A stretch of DNA of 64,000 bases from Phenylobacterium glaciei (GCF_016772415.1 NZ_JAGSGD010000001.1:3373501-3437500), one strand, 5' to 3'; numbered from the stretch's first letter, positions 41,775 through 51,849 are shown. Program-made: numbers and translations. Notes: generated by a model not told the origin, from the sequence alone.

Positions 41775-43214
41775 CTATTCCGCGGCGGGCTTCGGCGCGT
41801 AGCCGAGGATCGCCTTGGTTTCCAGGAACTCGTGGAAGCCGAAGTCGCCCCACTCGCGCCCGTTGCCGCTCATCTTGTAGCCGCCGAAGGGGGCCATCAT
41901 GTCGCCGCCGCCGCCGTTGATCGAGACCTGGCCGGCGCGCAGCTTCTTGGCCACGTCGCGGGCCTTGGAGAGGTCCTCGGCCTGCACATAGGCGGCCAGG
42001 CCGTACTCGGTGTCGTTGCCGACATCGATGGCCTGTTCCAGCGTCTCGTAGCCGAGGATCGACAGCACGGGGCCGAAGATTTCTTCCTTGGCGATGGTCA
42101 TCTCGCTGGTGACGTTGGCGAAGATGGTGGGCTTCACATAGTAGCCCTTGTCCAGGCCGTCCGGACGGCCGACGCCGCCGGAGACCAGGGTCGCCCCCTC
42201 GTCGATTCCGGCCTGGATCAGCTTCTGGATCTTGTTGAACTGGACCTCGGAAACCACGGGACCCAGCTGGCTGTTGCCGTTCGGGTCGCCGACGGTGACG
42301 GTGGAGACCGCCTCGCGGGCCACGGCGATCGCCTCATCCATGCGGGTGTGCGGGACCAGCATGCGGGTCGGCGCGTTACAGGACTGACCGGAGTTGGTCA
42401 TCATGGTGGCCACGCCACGGCCCACGCCCTTGGCGAAGGCGCCGTCGTCCAGAACGATGTTGGGGCTCTTGCCGCCCAGTTCCTGGGCCACGCGCTTGAC
42501 GGTCGGGGCGGCGTTCTTGGCCACCTCGATGCCGGCGCGGGTGGAACCGGTGAAGGAGACCATGTCCACTTCCGGGTGGCTCGACAGCGGGACGCCGACG
42601 CCGAGGCCGTCGCCCTGAACCATGTTGAACACGCCGGCCGGAACGCCCGCGGCATGCATGATCTCAGCGAAGATGTGGCCCGAGAACGGGGCGACTTCCG
42701 AAGGCTTCAGCACCATGGTGCAGCCCGTCGCGATGGCCGGGGCCACCTTGCAGACGATCTGGTTCAGGGGCCAGTTCCAGGGGGTGATGAACCCGCAGAC
42801 GCCGATCGGCTCCTTCACGATGAGGGTCGGACCGCGGTCTTCCTCGAACTTGAAGGTCTTCAGCACTTCCACGGCGGTGGCCAGGTGGCCCATGCCGATC
42901 GGAACCTGGGCGCGCTGGGCGAGGTTGGCGGGGGCGCCCATTTCCTCGGTCACGGCGGTGGCCAGGTCGCCGAAGCGCTTCTGGTATTCGGCCAGGATGC
43001 GACCCAGGACTTCCAGGCGCTCCTCACGGGTGGTCTGGCTCCAGGCCGGGAAAGCGGCGCGGGCGGCCTTGACGGCCTTGTCCACGTCGGTGGCGTTGCC
43101 CAGCGAGATCTTGCCGCAGACTTCTTCGTTGGCGGGGTTGATGACGTCGAGGGTCTTGGCCTCGGTCGGCTCGACCCATTCACCGTTGATGTAGAACTTC
43201 AGGTACTCGCGCAT
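41775..43214 (-). CDS. NAD(P)-dependent aldehyde dehydrogenase
   Basis: The 479-residue enzyme has the cofactor segment FTGSTRAG (about 220), AQELGGKSPNIVLDD (about 240) and the catalytic Cys in NSGQSCNAPTRM (about 275). It oxidises aldehydes to acids; substrate unknown. A palindrome lies upstream at 43284-43300 and a terminator at 41721. It is the second of two genes facing away from the SMP-30 gene's stop, with separate transcription likely. Confidence 0.9.
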   Translation of the reverse strand: MREYLKFYINGEWVEPTEAKTLDVINPANEEVCGKISLGNATDVDKAVKAARAAFPAWSQTTREERLEVLGRILAEYQKRFGDLATAVTEEMGAPANLAQRAQVPIGMGHLATAVEVLKTFKFEEDRGPTLIVKEPIGVCGFITPWNWPLNQIVCKVAPAIATGCTMVLKPSEVAPFSGHIFAEIMHAAGVPAGVFNMVQGDGLGVGVPLSSHPEVDMVSFTGSTRAGIEVAKNAAPTVKRVAQELGGKSPNIVLDDGAFAKGVGRGVATMMTNSGQSCNAPTRMLVPHTRMDEAIAVAREAVSTVTVGDPNGNSQLGPVVSEVQFNKIQKLIQAGIDEGATLVSGGVGRPDGLDKGYYVKPTIFANVTSEMTIAKEEIFGPVLSILGYETLEQAIDVGNDTEYGLAAYVQAEDLSKARDVAKKLRAGQVSINGGGGDMMAPFGGYKMSGNGREWGDFGFHEFLETKAILGYAPKPAAE

Positions 43215-43283
43215 GGGCGTCCTCCCGGGATTTCGTTGATGGTCTCGCCGGCAGGTCGCCCCCCGACTTCAAACAAGCATTTT

Positions 43284-43300
43284 AGTGATCGTTGATCACT
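43284..43300. promoter_or_regulatory. Palindromic operator-like site upstream of aldehyde dehydrogenase
   Basis: AGTGATC and GATCACT (43284-43290, 43294-43300) form a perfect 7-3-7 palindrome 70 bases before the aldehyde dehydrogenase start. A regulator site is the simplest reading; which protein binds is unknown. Confidence 0.4.
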
Positions 43301-43346
43301 GGGGAAGCCCCCAAAGCCGTATTCCGTAACGGCATGGAGACTTAGG

Positions 43347-44273
43347 TCACTGGTGGATATGCGGCTGGCCGGCCACCGGGCTGCGCCCTTTCAGGACGTA
43401 ACCCGCGCGGATGGAGCCGATATAGAGGTCCTTAAGGTCGGCGCCGCCCCAGGTGATGTTGGTGGGGTGGTTGACGATCTCGCCCGACAGATCGTGGATC
43501 ACGGTGACGACTTCAAGGCTCGGCGTGATGGCGACCACCTTGTTGGCGGCGGGCAGGCAGACCCAGAGGTTGCCCTCGGCGTCCATGCCCACCCCGTCGG
43601 TGTAGCCGAGGTCCTGCGCCGGCGGGGCCGGCACGTCCTGTTGCAGCTTGCCCAGCACCGGGCCGTAGCGGCGACCGGGGCCCAGGGTGGCGCCGGGCAG
43701 CACCGGGAAGGCCATGACGTCGGCGCCGCTGGTCTGGGCGCAGAAGAGGGTCTGCTCGTCGGCCGACAGCGCCAGGCCGTTGGGGAACTTCAGCCCCTCG
43801 GCGACGATGGAGGTCGCGCCGTTGGGGCGCATCACGAAGATGAAGCCGTCGGTGCGGCCGTCGAGCGCCTGAGGCCAGGTCTCGGCATGGGTGGAGTTGG
43901 CGCACCAGATGTTCCCGGCCCGGTCCATCACCGGATAGTTGGCGCTGGTCAGCCGCTTGCCGTCCACCTGCGCCACCAGGGTCTCGTGCTTTCCCGTGGC
44001 GGGGTCGAAGCGCTGGAGCGGCCCGTCTTCCTTGTCGTAGATGCCGAAATTGGCGATCAGCACGCGGCCCTCGCGGTCCATGTTGAGGCCGTTGGGGGCG
44101 CCGCCCTTGGGGCCCAGCCGCTCGAAGGACCCGTCGGCGAAGATCTCGGCCACCGCGCACTGGTGGTCGGAGGCGAAGACCCGGCCGTCCTTCCCGACCA
44201 CCACGTCCTCGGGGCGGTCGATGCCCACGGCGATCTTGGTCAGGCTCTCGGGCGCGATGGGGGTCAGCGGCAT
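43347..44273 (-). CDS. SMP-30/gluconolactonase family protein
   Basis: The 308-residue six-bladed propeller protein has PEDVVVGKDGRVFASDHQC (about 20), PNGLNMDREGRVLIANFG and YTDGVGMDAEGNLWVCLPA, the metal-site spread of SMP-30-like lactonases. It hydrolyses a sugar or other lactone. I chose the ATG at 44273; the open frame upstream is not coding. It lies after the divergent direction of the aldehyde dehydrogenase and could belong to the same oxidation route. Confidence 0.85.
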   Translation of the reverse strand: MPLTPIAPESLTKIAVGIDRPEDVVVGKDGRVFASDHQCAVAEIFADGSFERLGPKGGAPNGLNMDREGRVLIANFGIYDKEDGPLQRFDPATGKHETLVAQVDGKRLTSANYPVMDRAGNIWCANSTHAETWPQALDGRTDGFIFVMRPNGATSIVAEGLKFPNGLALSADEQTLFCAQTSGADVMAFPVLPGATLGPGRRYGPVLGKLQQDVPAPPAQDLGYTDGVGMDAEGNLWVCLPAANKVVAITPSLEVVTVIHDLSGEIVNHPTNITWGGADLKDLYIGSIRAGYVLKGRSPVAGQPHIHQ

Positions 44274-44366
44274 GGGGTTTCCTCGCAGGGTCGTTTCTGT
44301 TTTCCGCCACGCTAGCGCGCGAGGACCGCCCGGGTCTTGAAATTTCCGCCGACCCCAACTCAAGAA

Positions 44367-44491
44367 CGTCATCCCCGGGCTTGTCCCGGGGACCCATGAT
44401 CTCCGCCTCGCCGTGGGTCGCGCGGTGTGCGCCCGAAGTGCTTGCTGAACCCCGGAGTTCATGGGTGGCCGGGACAAGCCCGGCCATGACG
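44367..44491. repeat. Family-2 125-bp palindromic repeat, copy 2
   Basis: Ends CGTCATCCCCGGG and GGCCATGACG; left arm has a CCCCGGG/CCCGGGG mini-hairpin and right arm a GGCCGGG/CCCGGCC one. The centre has GTGCTTGCTGAAC. It equals the copy at 56799 in direction and length and is opposite to the copy at 33303. Confidence 0.85.
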
Positions 44492-44560
44492 ATCAAAGGG
44501 GAAAGCTTGCGGCCCCCGCCGCCGGTCGCTAACACCGGGCCAGCAAATCGGAGCCCGACC

Positions 44561-44641
44561 ATGGTCGCCATCTACACCATCCTCGCCTTCCTCGCGGTGA
44601 TCTTCGCCCTCAACTTCTTCGAGTTCGGCCGCTTCGACTGA
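44561..44641 (+). CDS. Small membrane protein (26 residues)
   Basis: The 26-residue peptide starts MVAIYTILAFLAVIFALN and ends GRFD, with one hydrophobic helix of about 17 residues. A GGAG lies about 9 bases before the ATG, and the helix is coded with G/C-ending codons. It lies 10 bases before the SDR gene and may be cotranscribed. Function is unknown; short reading frames like this can be missed or spurious. Confidence 0.55.
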   Translation: MVAIYTILAFLAVIFALNFFEFGRFD

Positions 44642-44651
44642 TCGGTCCTCC

Positions 44652-45386
44652 GTGCCGGAGACCACACGCGGCGCGGCCCTGGTCACCGGGGGCGCGCGAC
44701 GTATCGGCAGGACACTGGTCCTGGCCTGCGCCCGGGCGGGCTATGACGTCGCCATCCACTGCCGGGCCGTCGACGACGACGCCCAGGCCGCCGCGGCCGA
44801 TGTCCGCAGCCTTGGCCGCAAGGCCTACCTCCATCCCTGCGATCTGCGCCAGGAGGCGGCGGCGGCCCCCATGGTCGGCCACGTCGAGGACGAGCTTGGC
44901 CCCGTCACCCTGCTGGTGAACTGCGCCTCGGTGTTCGAGGACGACGGCTTTTCCACCATGAACCGCGCCTCCTGGGACGCGCACATGGAGATCAATCTGC
45001 GGGCGCCCCTGGTGCTGGCCCAGGCCTTCGCGCGGCGCCTCCCCGCCGACCGCAGCGGCCTGATCGTCAATGTGTTGGATCAGCGGGTGCTGGCGCCGGG
45101 CGCCGACTTCTTCAGCTACACCTTGTCCAAGGCCGCCCTGTGGAGCGCCACCCAGATGCTGGCCCAGGCGCTCGCGCCCCGCATCCGGGTCAATGGCATC
45201 GGGCCGGGGCCGGTGCTGGCCTCCATCCACCAGGACGCCGAGGCCTTCGCCGCCGAGGCGGCCGCCACCCCGCTGGCTCATTCCGTCGATCCGGCCGAGA
45301 TCGGTCAGGCCCTGGCCTATCTGATTGACGCAAGGTCGGTGACGGGCCAGATGATCGCTGTCGATTCCGGTCAGCACCTGACCTGA
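44652..45386 (+). CDS. SDR oxidoreductase, probable pteridine reductase type
   Basis: The 244-residue Rossmann protein has TGGARRIGRTL (about 10-20) with an arginine replacing the usual acidic NAD-selecting residue, which favours NADPH, plus NCASVF and YTLSKAALW (the YxxxK pair). It lies directly upstream of folB, so a FolM-like dihydromonapterin or pteridine reductase is the likely role. The start is GTG. Confidence 0.8.
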   Translation: MPETTRGAALVTGGARRIGRTLVLACARAGYDVAIHCRAVDDDAQAAAADVRSLGRKAYLHPCDLRQEAAAAPMVGHVEDELGPVTLLVNCASVFEDDGFSTMNRASWDAHMEINLRAPLVLAQAFARRLPADRSGLIVNVLDQRVLAPGADFFSYTLSKAALWSATQMLAQALAPRIRVNGIGPGPVLASIHQDAEAFAAEAAATPLAHSVDPAEIGQALAYLIDARSVTGQMIAVDSGQHLT

Positions 45387-45397
45387 AGGAGCCCACC

Positions 45398-45817
45398 TTG
45401 GCCCTCTCGCCGATCCAGGAGATTCCCGCCGAAACTCAAGCCACGCCAGCGGCCGCGGGCCGCATCGTCATGACCAAGATCTTCGTCACCGGACTGAAGG
45501 TCGACGCCCAGATCGGCGTCTATTCCCACGAGAAGGGCAAGGCCCAGCCCCTCGTCGTCGACGTCGAGTTGGACGTGCCGACCGCCGGCGTCGAGCGCCT
45601 CAAGGACACCGTCAACTACGAGATGGTGGGCGAAGCCGCCCGTGCGATCGCCGCCGAGGGCCATATCGGCCTGGTGGAGGCCTTCGCCGAACGGCTCGCG
45701 CGGGCCTGCCTCGCCGACCCACGGGTGACCCGGGCCCGGGTGCGGGTGGAAAAACCCCTGGCGCTGGCGCCCCACGCCGCCGCGGCGGGCGTCGAGATCA
45801 CGGTGGTTCGGGGATAG
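45398..45817 (+). CDS. folB: Dihydroneopterin aldolase
   Basis: The 139-residue protein converts dihydroneopterin to 6-hydroxymethyl-dihydropterin. It shows IFVTGLKVDAQIGVYSHE (about 27), TVNYEMV and the Lys/Glu-bearing VEAFAERLA and RARVRVEKP. AAGGAG lies 7 bases before the TTG start. An ATG at 45470 would remove a 24-residue leader not needed by the family; this is an alternative. It follows the SDR gene by 11 bases. Confidence 0.88.
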   Translation: MALSPIQEIPAETQATPAAAGRIVMTKIFVTGLKVDAQIGVYSHEKGKAQPLVVDVELDVPTAGVERLKDTVNYEMVGEAARAIAAEGHIGLVEAFAERLARACLADPRVTRARVRVEKPLALAPHAAAAGVEITVVRG

Positions 45818-45871
45818 CTCCCCCTTCAGCCCCAGTGGGAGAAACTGGCCGACGCCGGAGAGGACAGCCGA

Positions 45872-46099
45872 GTGAAAGACCTGGTCGCGGCACTGATCGG
45901 CGTCGTTGTGATCGTGATGGTCGCGCGAGATTTGGTGATGGGGTTTCGGAACGGCCGGATGGCGATATTGGCGACAGGCGCTCCAAAGGCCGACCGCGTC
46001 GCGAACCCGAACCTCTTTCGTGTCTACACGGCCTTCAACGTCTTCCTGCTCATAGCGATGGTCTTCGTGTTGTTCAGTCTGACGCGTGAGCGGCTGTGA
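45872..46099 (+). CDS. Small two-helix membrane protein
   Basis: The 75-residue protein has helices at about 4-22 (LVAALIGVVVIVMVARDLVM) and 50-67 (LFRVYTAFNVFLLIAMVFVL). The middle is basic and polar. GGAGAGGAC precedes the GTG start. I recognise no family. The stop overlaps the next GTG (GTGA), which suggests a joint membrane function. Confidence 0.65.
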   Translation: MKDLVAALIGVVVIVMVARDLVMGFRNGRMAILATGAPKADRVANPNLFRVYTAFNVFLLIAMVFVLFSLTRERL

Positions 46100-46614
46100 A
46101 GGCCTCCGGCATCTCCCACAGCGCCCGGCTCTCGCCCCTGCAGGGCGAGACCGTGTGGACGCTGGACGGAGACGCCGTCACCGAGACGCGGGGACGCCGG
46201 AGCCGGCGGTTCGAGCTGGCGAAACTCAAGAGCCTGCAGAGCGCCGAGGGCGGGGCGGTGCTGACCTTCGCGCGCGGACGGCTGACCATTCCGGCCATGA
46301 GCTACACGCGGGGTCTGCGCCCCGAGAACCGCGCGGCCTCCTTCTCAACCTTCATCGGCGCGGTGGCGGGCGCCGCGGCGGTGACCACGCCCGGCGCGCG
46401 GTTCCGCAACGCCGGGTCGCCCATCGCCGAGCCGTTGATCTGGATGATGGGCCTGCTGGGAGCCGGCGCCCTGGTGCTGCTGCTGTTCGCCGCCACCGCC
46501 GGCGCCTGGTCCCTGGGCGTTGCGCTGGCCGCCAGGCTGGTCTTCGTCATGATCCTGGCGGCCGGGGCCTTGCCCTGGCTCAATAGAAGCGCGCGAAACA
46601 TGGACGCGAATTAA
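46096..46614 (+). CDS. Membrane protein of unknown function
   Basis: The 172-residue protein has a polar N-terminal half with a beta-rich, PH-like pattern (GDAVTETRGRRSRRFELAKL) and two or three hydrophobic segments in the second half, ending LVFVMILAAGALPWLN. No named family is evident. It starts at a GTG overlapping the upstream stop. The gene pair seems to act together. Confidence 0.65.
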   Translation: MKASGISHSARLSPLQGETVWTLDGDAVTETRGRRSRRFELAKLKSLQSAEGGAVLTFARGRLTIPAMSYTRGLRPENRAASFSTFIGAVAGAAAVTTPGARFRNAGSPIAEPLIWMMGLLGAGALVLLLFAATAGAWSLGVALAARLVFVMILAAGALPWLNRSARNMDAN

Positions 46615-46674
46615 ACTGGCGCCGGGCCAAATCGGGGCCACATCATGATCTGGAGAGACGAAGAGGAGCCCGAC

Positions 46675-47079
46675 ATGAGTGAACGCCTAGATTCCGGCAC
46701 AGTGGCCGCGACGGAAGACAAGACCATGCCGATGGTCGCCTATGTGATGTACCTGCTGACCTTCGCTACCGGCTTCACGGTCTTCATCGGCCTGATCATG
46801 GCCTATGCCAATCGCGCGGCGGCGGGGCCGAAGATGCAGAGCCACTACACGTTCATGATCCGCACCTTCTGGCTGACCATCGCCTGGGCCATCATCGGCG
46901 GCCTGCTGGTGCTGTTCGGCGGGATTTTCTCTCTGATCCTGGTGGGGGTTCCGTTCCTGATGCTCGGCTTCTTCATCTGCGGCGCGGTGGGAATCTGGTT
47001 CGCGGTCCGCTGCATCCTGGGCCTGGTGTACCTGTCCCGGGACGAAGCCTATCCCCGGCCCATGAACTGGCTAATTTAA
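46675..47079 (+). CDS. DUF4870-like membrane protein
   Basis: The 134-residue protein has three membrane segments (VAYVMYLLTFATGFTVFIGL, WLTIAWAIIGGLLVLFGGIF, LVGVPFLMLGFFICGAVGIW). The order fits DUF4870/TMEM-type proteins. AGAGGAG lies 5 bases before the ATG at 46675; the in-frame ATG at 46645 is less well placed. Function is unknown. Confidence 0.72.
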   Translation: MSERLDSGTVAATEDKTMPMVAYVMYLLTFATGFTVFIGLIMAYANRAAAGPKMQSHYTFMIRTFWLTIAWAIIGGLLVLFGGIFSLILVGVPFLMLGFFICGAVGIWFAVRCILGLVYLSRDEAYPRPMNWLI

Positions 47080-47086
47080 AGGCAGA

Positions 47087-47118
47087 ATCCGCACGCTTCG
47101 CCTAGGAAGCGTGCGGAT
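47087..47118. terminator. Perfect 13-bp hairpin after the DUF4870-like gene
   Basis: ATCCGCACGCTTC (47087-47099) and GAAGCGTGCGGAT (47106-47118) form a perfect stem with a 6-base loop, 8 bases past the stop codon at 47077-47079. There is no T-run, so a terminator role is probable but not classical. Confidence 0.5.
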
Positions 47119-47225
47119 CGACCCCATCGCCTCCCCTGCGGGTTGCATCGCCTCGACGCGCCCCACCCTGGGTCCCGAACCTCCACCGGTCGGCGCCTGG
47201 GGGGCGAGCGGCCGGGGGAATTCGT

Positions 47226-48209
47226 ATGCTGGGTCGGATTTTTGGAATGCTGCTGGGCTTGGCGCTGGGAGGCGTCGGCTACGCCATTCTCCATCCGGGC
47301 GGGCTGGAGGGGCGAATTCCCCCGATCCCGCTGGGCGCCTTCGAGACCCTGCGGTTCATGGTGGCCGCGGTGGCGATGGGCCTGGGGGCGATCATCTTCA
47401 TCGCCGCCCTGATGCCCAAGGGCCCGGGCGGCTCCGGCGGCGGCGGCAAGAAGCGCCGCAAGGGCAGCGCGCCCATCACCGTCGACTTCACCGACTCAGC
47501 CCCGATGGCCGCCCACGATCACGGCTCCACCCACGCCCATCATGAGGCGCAGGTGGTGGCCGCCGCGCCTGAACCGGTGGCCGTGGCGGAGGCCGCGCCC
47601 GAACCAGAGGTCCATTCTGGCGCGCCGCCCGGGGCCCCGGGAGCCTTCGCCGAGGCCAGGCGGGAGCTCCACGACCACACCAGGGCCGAACGCTGGTCAG
47701 AAGCCGCCGACAGTGTCCGGCGGCTTTCGTCGTTGGCGGGGGATGATCACGAACGGCGCATCGCCGCCCAGGACGCCGGGGACTTCGCCCGCGCCCAGGG
47801 CCTGACCGACCAGGCCGCCGACGCCTATGACGAGGCGCTCACCTATGCCCGCCAGATCGGCGAGCCGGCGGCGCTGGCCGATGCGCTCACCAATGTCGGC
47901 GACGTGGCCTATGAGGAGCAGCGGCTGGACACCGCCGTGGACGCCTATGAGGAGGCCCTGGCCCTGCGCCGCACCTTCGTCCAGGGAAAGCCCGCCGACC
48001 TTGCCGGAAAGCGGGCCCTGTCGCTGGCCCTGGAGCGCCTGGCCGACGCCCGCGAGGACCGCGGCCATCGGACGCGGGCGCTGGATCTCTACAAGCAGAG
48101 CCTGGATATCAGCGAGGCCCTGGCCTCGGCCGACCCCGTGGCCTACGGCGAGGACCTGGCGGTCACGCGGCGCCGGCTGGCGGAGCTTGAAGCAAAGGTG
48201 CTGGCTTAA
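47226..48209 (+). CDS. Membrane-anchored TPR protein
   Basis: The 327-residue protein has two N-terminal membrane segments (RIFGMLLGLALGGVGYAILH; FMVAAVAMGLGAIIFIAALM), a Gly/Lys linker, an Ala/Pro/Glu-rich stretch and about four TPR-like helix pairs (LTDQAADAYDEALTYARQIG, LDTAVDAYEEALALRRTF). It probably binds other proteins at the inner membrane. No partner is obvious. A strong family-1 repeat follows. Confidence 0.78.
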   Translation: MLGRIFGMLLGLALGGVGYAILHPGGLEGRIPPIPLGAFETLRFMVAAVAMGLGAIIFIAALMPKGPGGSGGGGKKRRKGSAPITVDFTDSAPMAAHDHGSTHAHHEAQVVAAAPEPVAVAEAAPEPEVHSGAPPGAPGAFAEARRELHDHTRAERWSEAADSVRRLSSLAGDDHERRIAAQDAGDFARAQGLTDQAADAYDEALTYARQIGEPAALADALTNVGDVAYEEQRLDTAVDAYEEALALRRTFVQGKPADLAGKRALSLALERLADAREDRGHRTRALDLYKQSLDISEALASADPVAYGEDLAVTRRRLAELEAKVLA

Positions 48210-48219
48210 CGGCCCCACA

Positions 48220-48327
48220 CCGCTCATCCCGGCGAAGGCCGGGACCCAGGTCATAGGTCACGACCTGGGCCAGCAATCAGGAAAGCGGTGGATGTATCTG
48301 GGTCCCGGCCTTCGCCGGGATGAGCGG
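48220..48327. repeat. Family-1 palindromic repeat, 108-bp copy
   Basis: Perfect 30-bp arms (48220-48249, 48298-48327) start CCGCTCATCCCGGCGAAGG. These are identical to the outer arms at 26012. The spacer also contains CCCAGGTC/GACCTGGG. It lies between converging genes. Confidence 0.82.
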
Positions 48328-48332
48328 TGTAC

Positions 48333-49220
48333 TTACGCCGGAACCAGCTCGCGCCGCACCAGCTTGGAATAGTCGTCCATCAGCTCCAGCGAGAGCTTGC
48401 CGGGCGTGAAGGCGTACTCGCCGATCTCGGCCACCGGGGTGACCTCGGCCGCGGTGCCCACCACGAAGCATTCCGTGAAGCTCGACAATTCCTCGGGCTT
48501 GATGTGGCGCACGACCACCTCAACGCCCTTGGACTTGGCCAGAGCGATCACCGACTGGCGGGTGATGCCGTTCAGGAAACAGTCGGGCAACGGGGTGTGC
48601 AGCGCCCCGTCCTTCACGAAGAACACGTTGGAGCCGGTCGATTCGGCGATGTAGCCGCGATAGTCGAGCATCATGGCGTCGGTGTAGCCGGCCTTCTCCG
48701 CGGCGTGCTTGGAGATGGTGCAGATCATGTAGAGCCCGGCCGCCTTGGCGTGGACCGGCTCGGTCTCCGGAGACGGGCGCTTGTACTTGGCCCAGCACAT
48801 GCGGATGCCCTTGGCGCGCTCTTCCGGCTTGAAATAGCTGGGCCAGTCCCAGACGGCGATGGCCACGTGGATCTTGGTCTGTTGCGCCGAGACCCCGATC
48901 ATCTCCGACCCGCGCCAGGCGATGGGACGGATGTAGGCGTCGGTCAGGCCGTTCTTGGCGCAGGTGTCCTTGCAGGCCTGGTCGATCTCGGCCACCGTGA
49001 ACGGGATCTCGAAGTCGAGGATTTCCGCCGAATTGAACAGACGCTGGGTATGCTCGGTCAGCTTGTAGATCTCCCCGCCGTACATCCGCTCGCCTTCGAA
49101 CACCGACGAGGCGTAATGGAGGCCATGGGTCAGCACGTGCACCTTCGCCTCGCGCCAGGCCACGAACTGGCCGTCGAGCCAGATCCATCCGTCGCGGTCA
49201 TCGAAGGGAACGAGAGACAT
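48333..49220 (-). CDS. ilvE: Branched-chain amino acid aminotransferase
   Basis: The 295-residue fold-type IV PLP enzyme interconverts Leu, Ile or Val with their 2-oxo acids. Visible are FVAWREAKVHVLTHGLHYAS, RPIAWRGSEM, the PLP lysine region HAKAAGLYMIC and GYIAESTGSNVFFV. AGGAGGT lies 5 bases before the ATG at 49220, deciding this start. It is divergent from a MarR-RR-HK operon. Confidence 0.9.
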   Translation of the reverse strand: MSLVPFDDRDGWIWLDGQFVAWREAKVHVLTHGLHYASSVFEGERMYGGEIYKLTEHTQRLFNSAEILDFEIPFTVAEIDQACKDTCAKNGLTDAYIRPIAWRGSEMIGVSAQQTKIHVAIAVWDWPSYFKPEERAKGIRMCWAKYKRPSPETEPVHAKAAGLYMICTISKHAAEKAGYTDAMMLDYRGYIAESTGSNVFFVKDGALHTPLPDCFLNGITRQSVIALAKSKGVEVVVRHIKPEELSSFTECFVVGTAAEVTPVAEIGEYAFTPGKLSLELMDDYSKLVRRELVPA

Positions 49221-49291
49221 GGGACCTCCTGCAGGGAACGCCTCCTTACAGCCCCCCACGCTTGCGACGTCAAACAAATTGGGGGTTTCCG

Positions 49292-49771
49292 ATGAGCGCC
49301 GTGGCCGATCCGAGGCTGGTCCTGCGCGACGAGGAACTGGACGCCGGGCTTGAGCTGATGATGCTGGCCGAGGCCGCCATCTGGGCGGGCGTCGACGCGG
49401 GCCTGGAGGCTGAGGACCTGAACCTGGGGCGCTCCCACTGGCGCGCGGCCTTCCTGATGAAGCGGCGGCCCGGCCTGGGGGTGCAGGAGCTGGCCCACAT
49501 CACCAGCCTGTCGAAACAGGCCGCCAGCCGGGTGATCAGTGACCTGGAGGGTCAGGGTCTGGCGGAGAAGGCGCAGGGCGACCTGGACGGACGGCGGCGC
49601 GCGGCGACCCTCACCGAGGCGGGCGCGGCCTTCGAGACGCGGATTTCCGAGCGGCTGCGCGGCCAGTTGGCGCGGGCCTATCGCACCGGCGGGCTGGACG
49701 GGGTGGGCGGCGCCCGGCGTATCCTGGCCGCTCTGGCCGGCGGCCGGACCAAAACGGGAGCTGGGCGATGA
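49292..49771 (+). CDS. MarR family transcriptional regulator
   Basis: The 159-residue protein has a MarR winged helix (ELAHITSLSKQAASRVISDL, about 70-89, then EGQGLAEKAQGDLDGRRR as the wing). It lies first in an operon with a response regulator and a kinase, each overlapping the next by about 4 bases. That is an unusual combination. The divergent ilvE gene may be a target, but no clear palindrome was found. Confidence 0.87.
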   Translation: MSAVADPRLVLRDEELDAGLELMMLAEAAIWAGVDAGLEAEDLNLGRSHWRAAFLMKRRPGLGVQELAHITSLSKQAASRVISDLEGQGLAEKAQGDLDGRRRAATLTEAGAAFETRISERLRGQLARAYRTGGLDGVGGARRILAALAGGRTKTGAGR

Positions 49772-50468
49772 GCGAGACCGGAGAGCGCCACCTGCTGGTG
49801 GTGGACGACGACGACCGCATCCGCGAGCTGCTGAAGGAATACCTGGCCCGCGCCGGCTTCCGGGTGACCACCGCCCCCGGCGGCGCGCCGGCTCGCAAGC
49901 TGATGGAGACCCTGGACTTCGACCTGGCGGTGTTCGACGTGATGATGCCGGGCGAAGACGGCTTCTCGCTGACCAAATGGCTGCGGGAGCGCAAGGGCAT
50001 GGCCGGGCGCACCCCGGTGCTGATGCTGACCGCGCGTGGCCTGCCGGAGGACCGGATCGAGGGGCTGAAGCTCGGCGCCGACGACTATCTGAACAAGCCC
50101 TTCGAGCCCGAGGAACTGCTGCTGCGGATCGAGGCGATCCTGCGCCGCGCGCAGGGGCGGCCGGGCGCCACCGCCAACGGCCCGGTCTCCCTGGGCCGCT
50201 GCAGGTTCGACGTGGAGCGCGGCGAGCTCACCTGCGAGGACGCGCCCGTGCGCCTGACCGAGGCCGAGGTCGCCCTGCTCAAGCGCCTGGCGCGAAGCCC
50301 GCACGAGCCGGTGGACCGCATGGAGCTGGCCCGGGAGACGGTCGATCCGTCGGGCCGCGCCGTGGACGTCCAGGTCACCCGCCTGCGCCGCAAGATCGAG
50401 ACCGATCCCAAGACCCCGCGCTACCTGCAGACCGTGCGCGGCGTGGGCTATCTCCTGGCGCCCGACTG

Positions 50469-50469
<1 letters not shown>
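49768..50469 (+). CDS. OmpR/PhoB family response regulator
   Basis: The 233-residue protein has a receiver with LLVVDDDDRIREL and acceptor LAVFDVMMPGEDG (Asp about 53), plus a Lys in YLNKPFEPEE, and a C-terminal winged-helix OmpR DNA-binding domain (VDVQVTRLRRKIETDP, YLQTVRGVGYLL). It overlaps the marR stop and the kinase start, so the three proteins are made together. Confidence 0.9.
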
Positions 50470-51815
<1,346 letters not shown>

Positions 51816-51818
51816 GCC

Positions 51819-51843
51819 TGATCGCGTCGCGATCAGTTTTTTG
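51819..51843 (+). terminator. Rho-independent terminator of the MarR-RR-HK operon
   Basis: CTGATCG (51819-51825) and CGATCAG (51831-51837) pair around CGTCG and are followed by six T (51838-51843). It lies 3 bases beyond the kinase stop. Confidence 0.85.
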
Positions 51844-51849
51844 CTTGGT

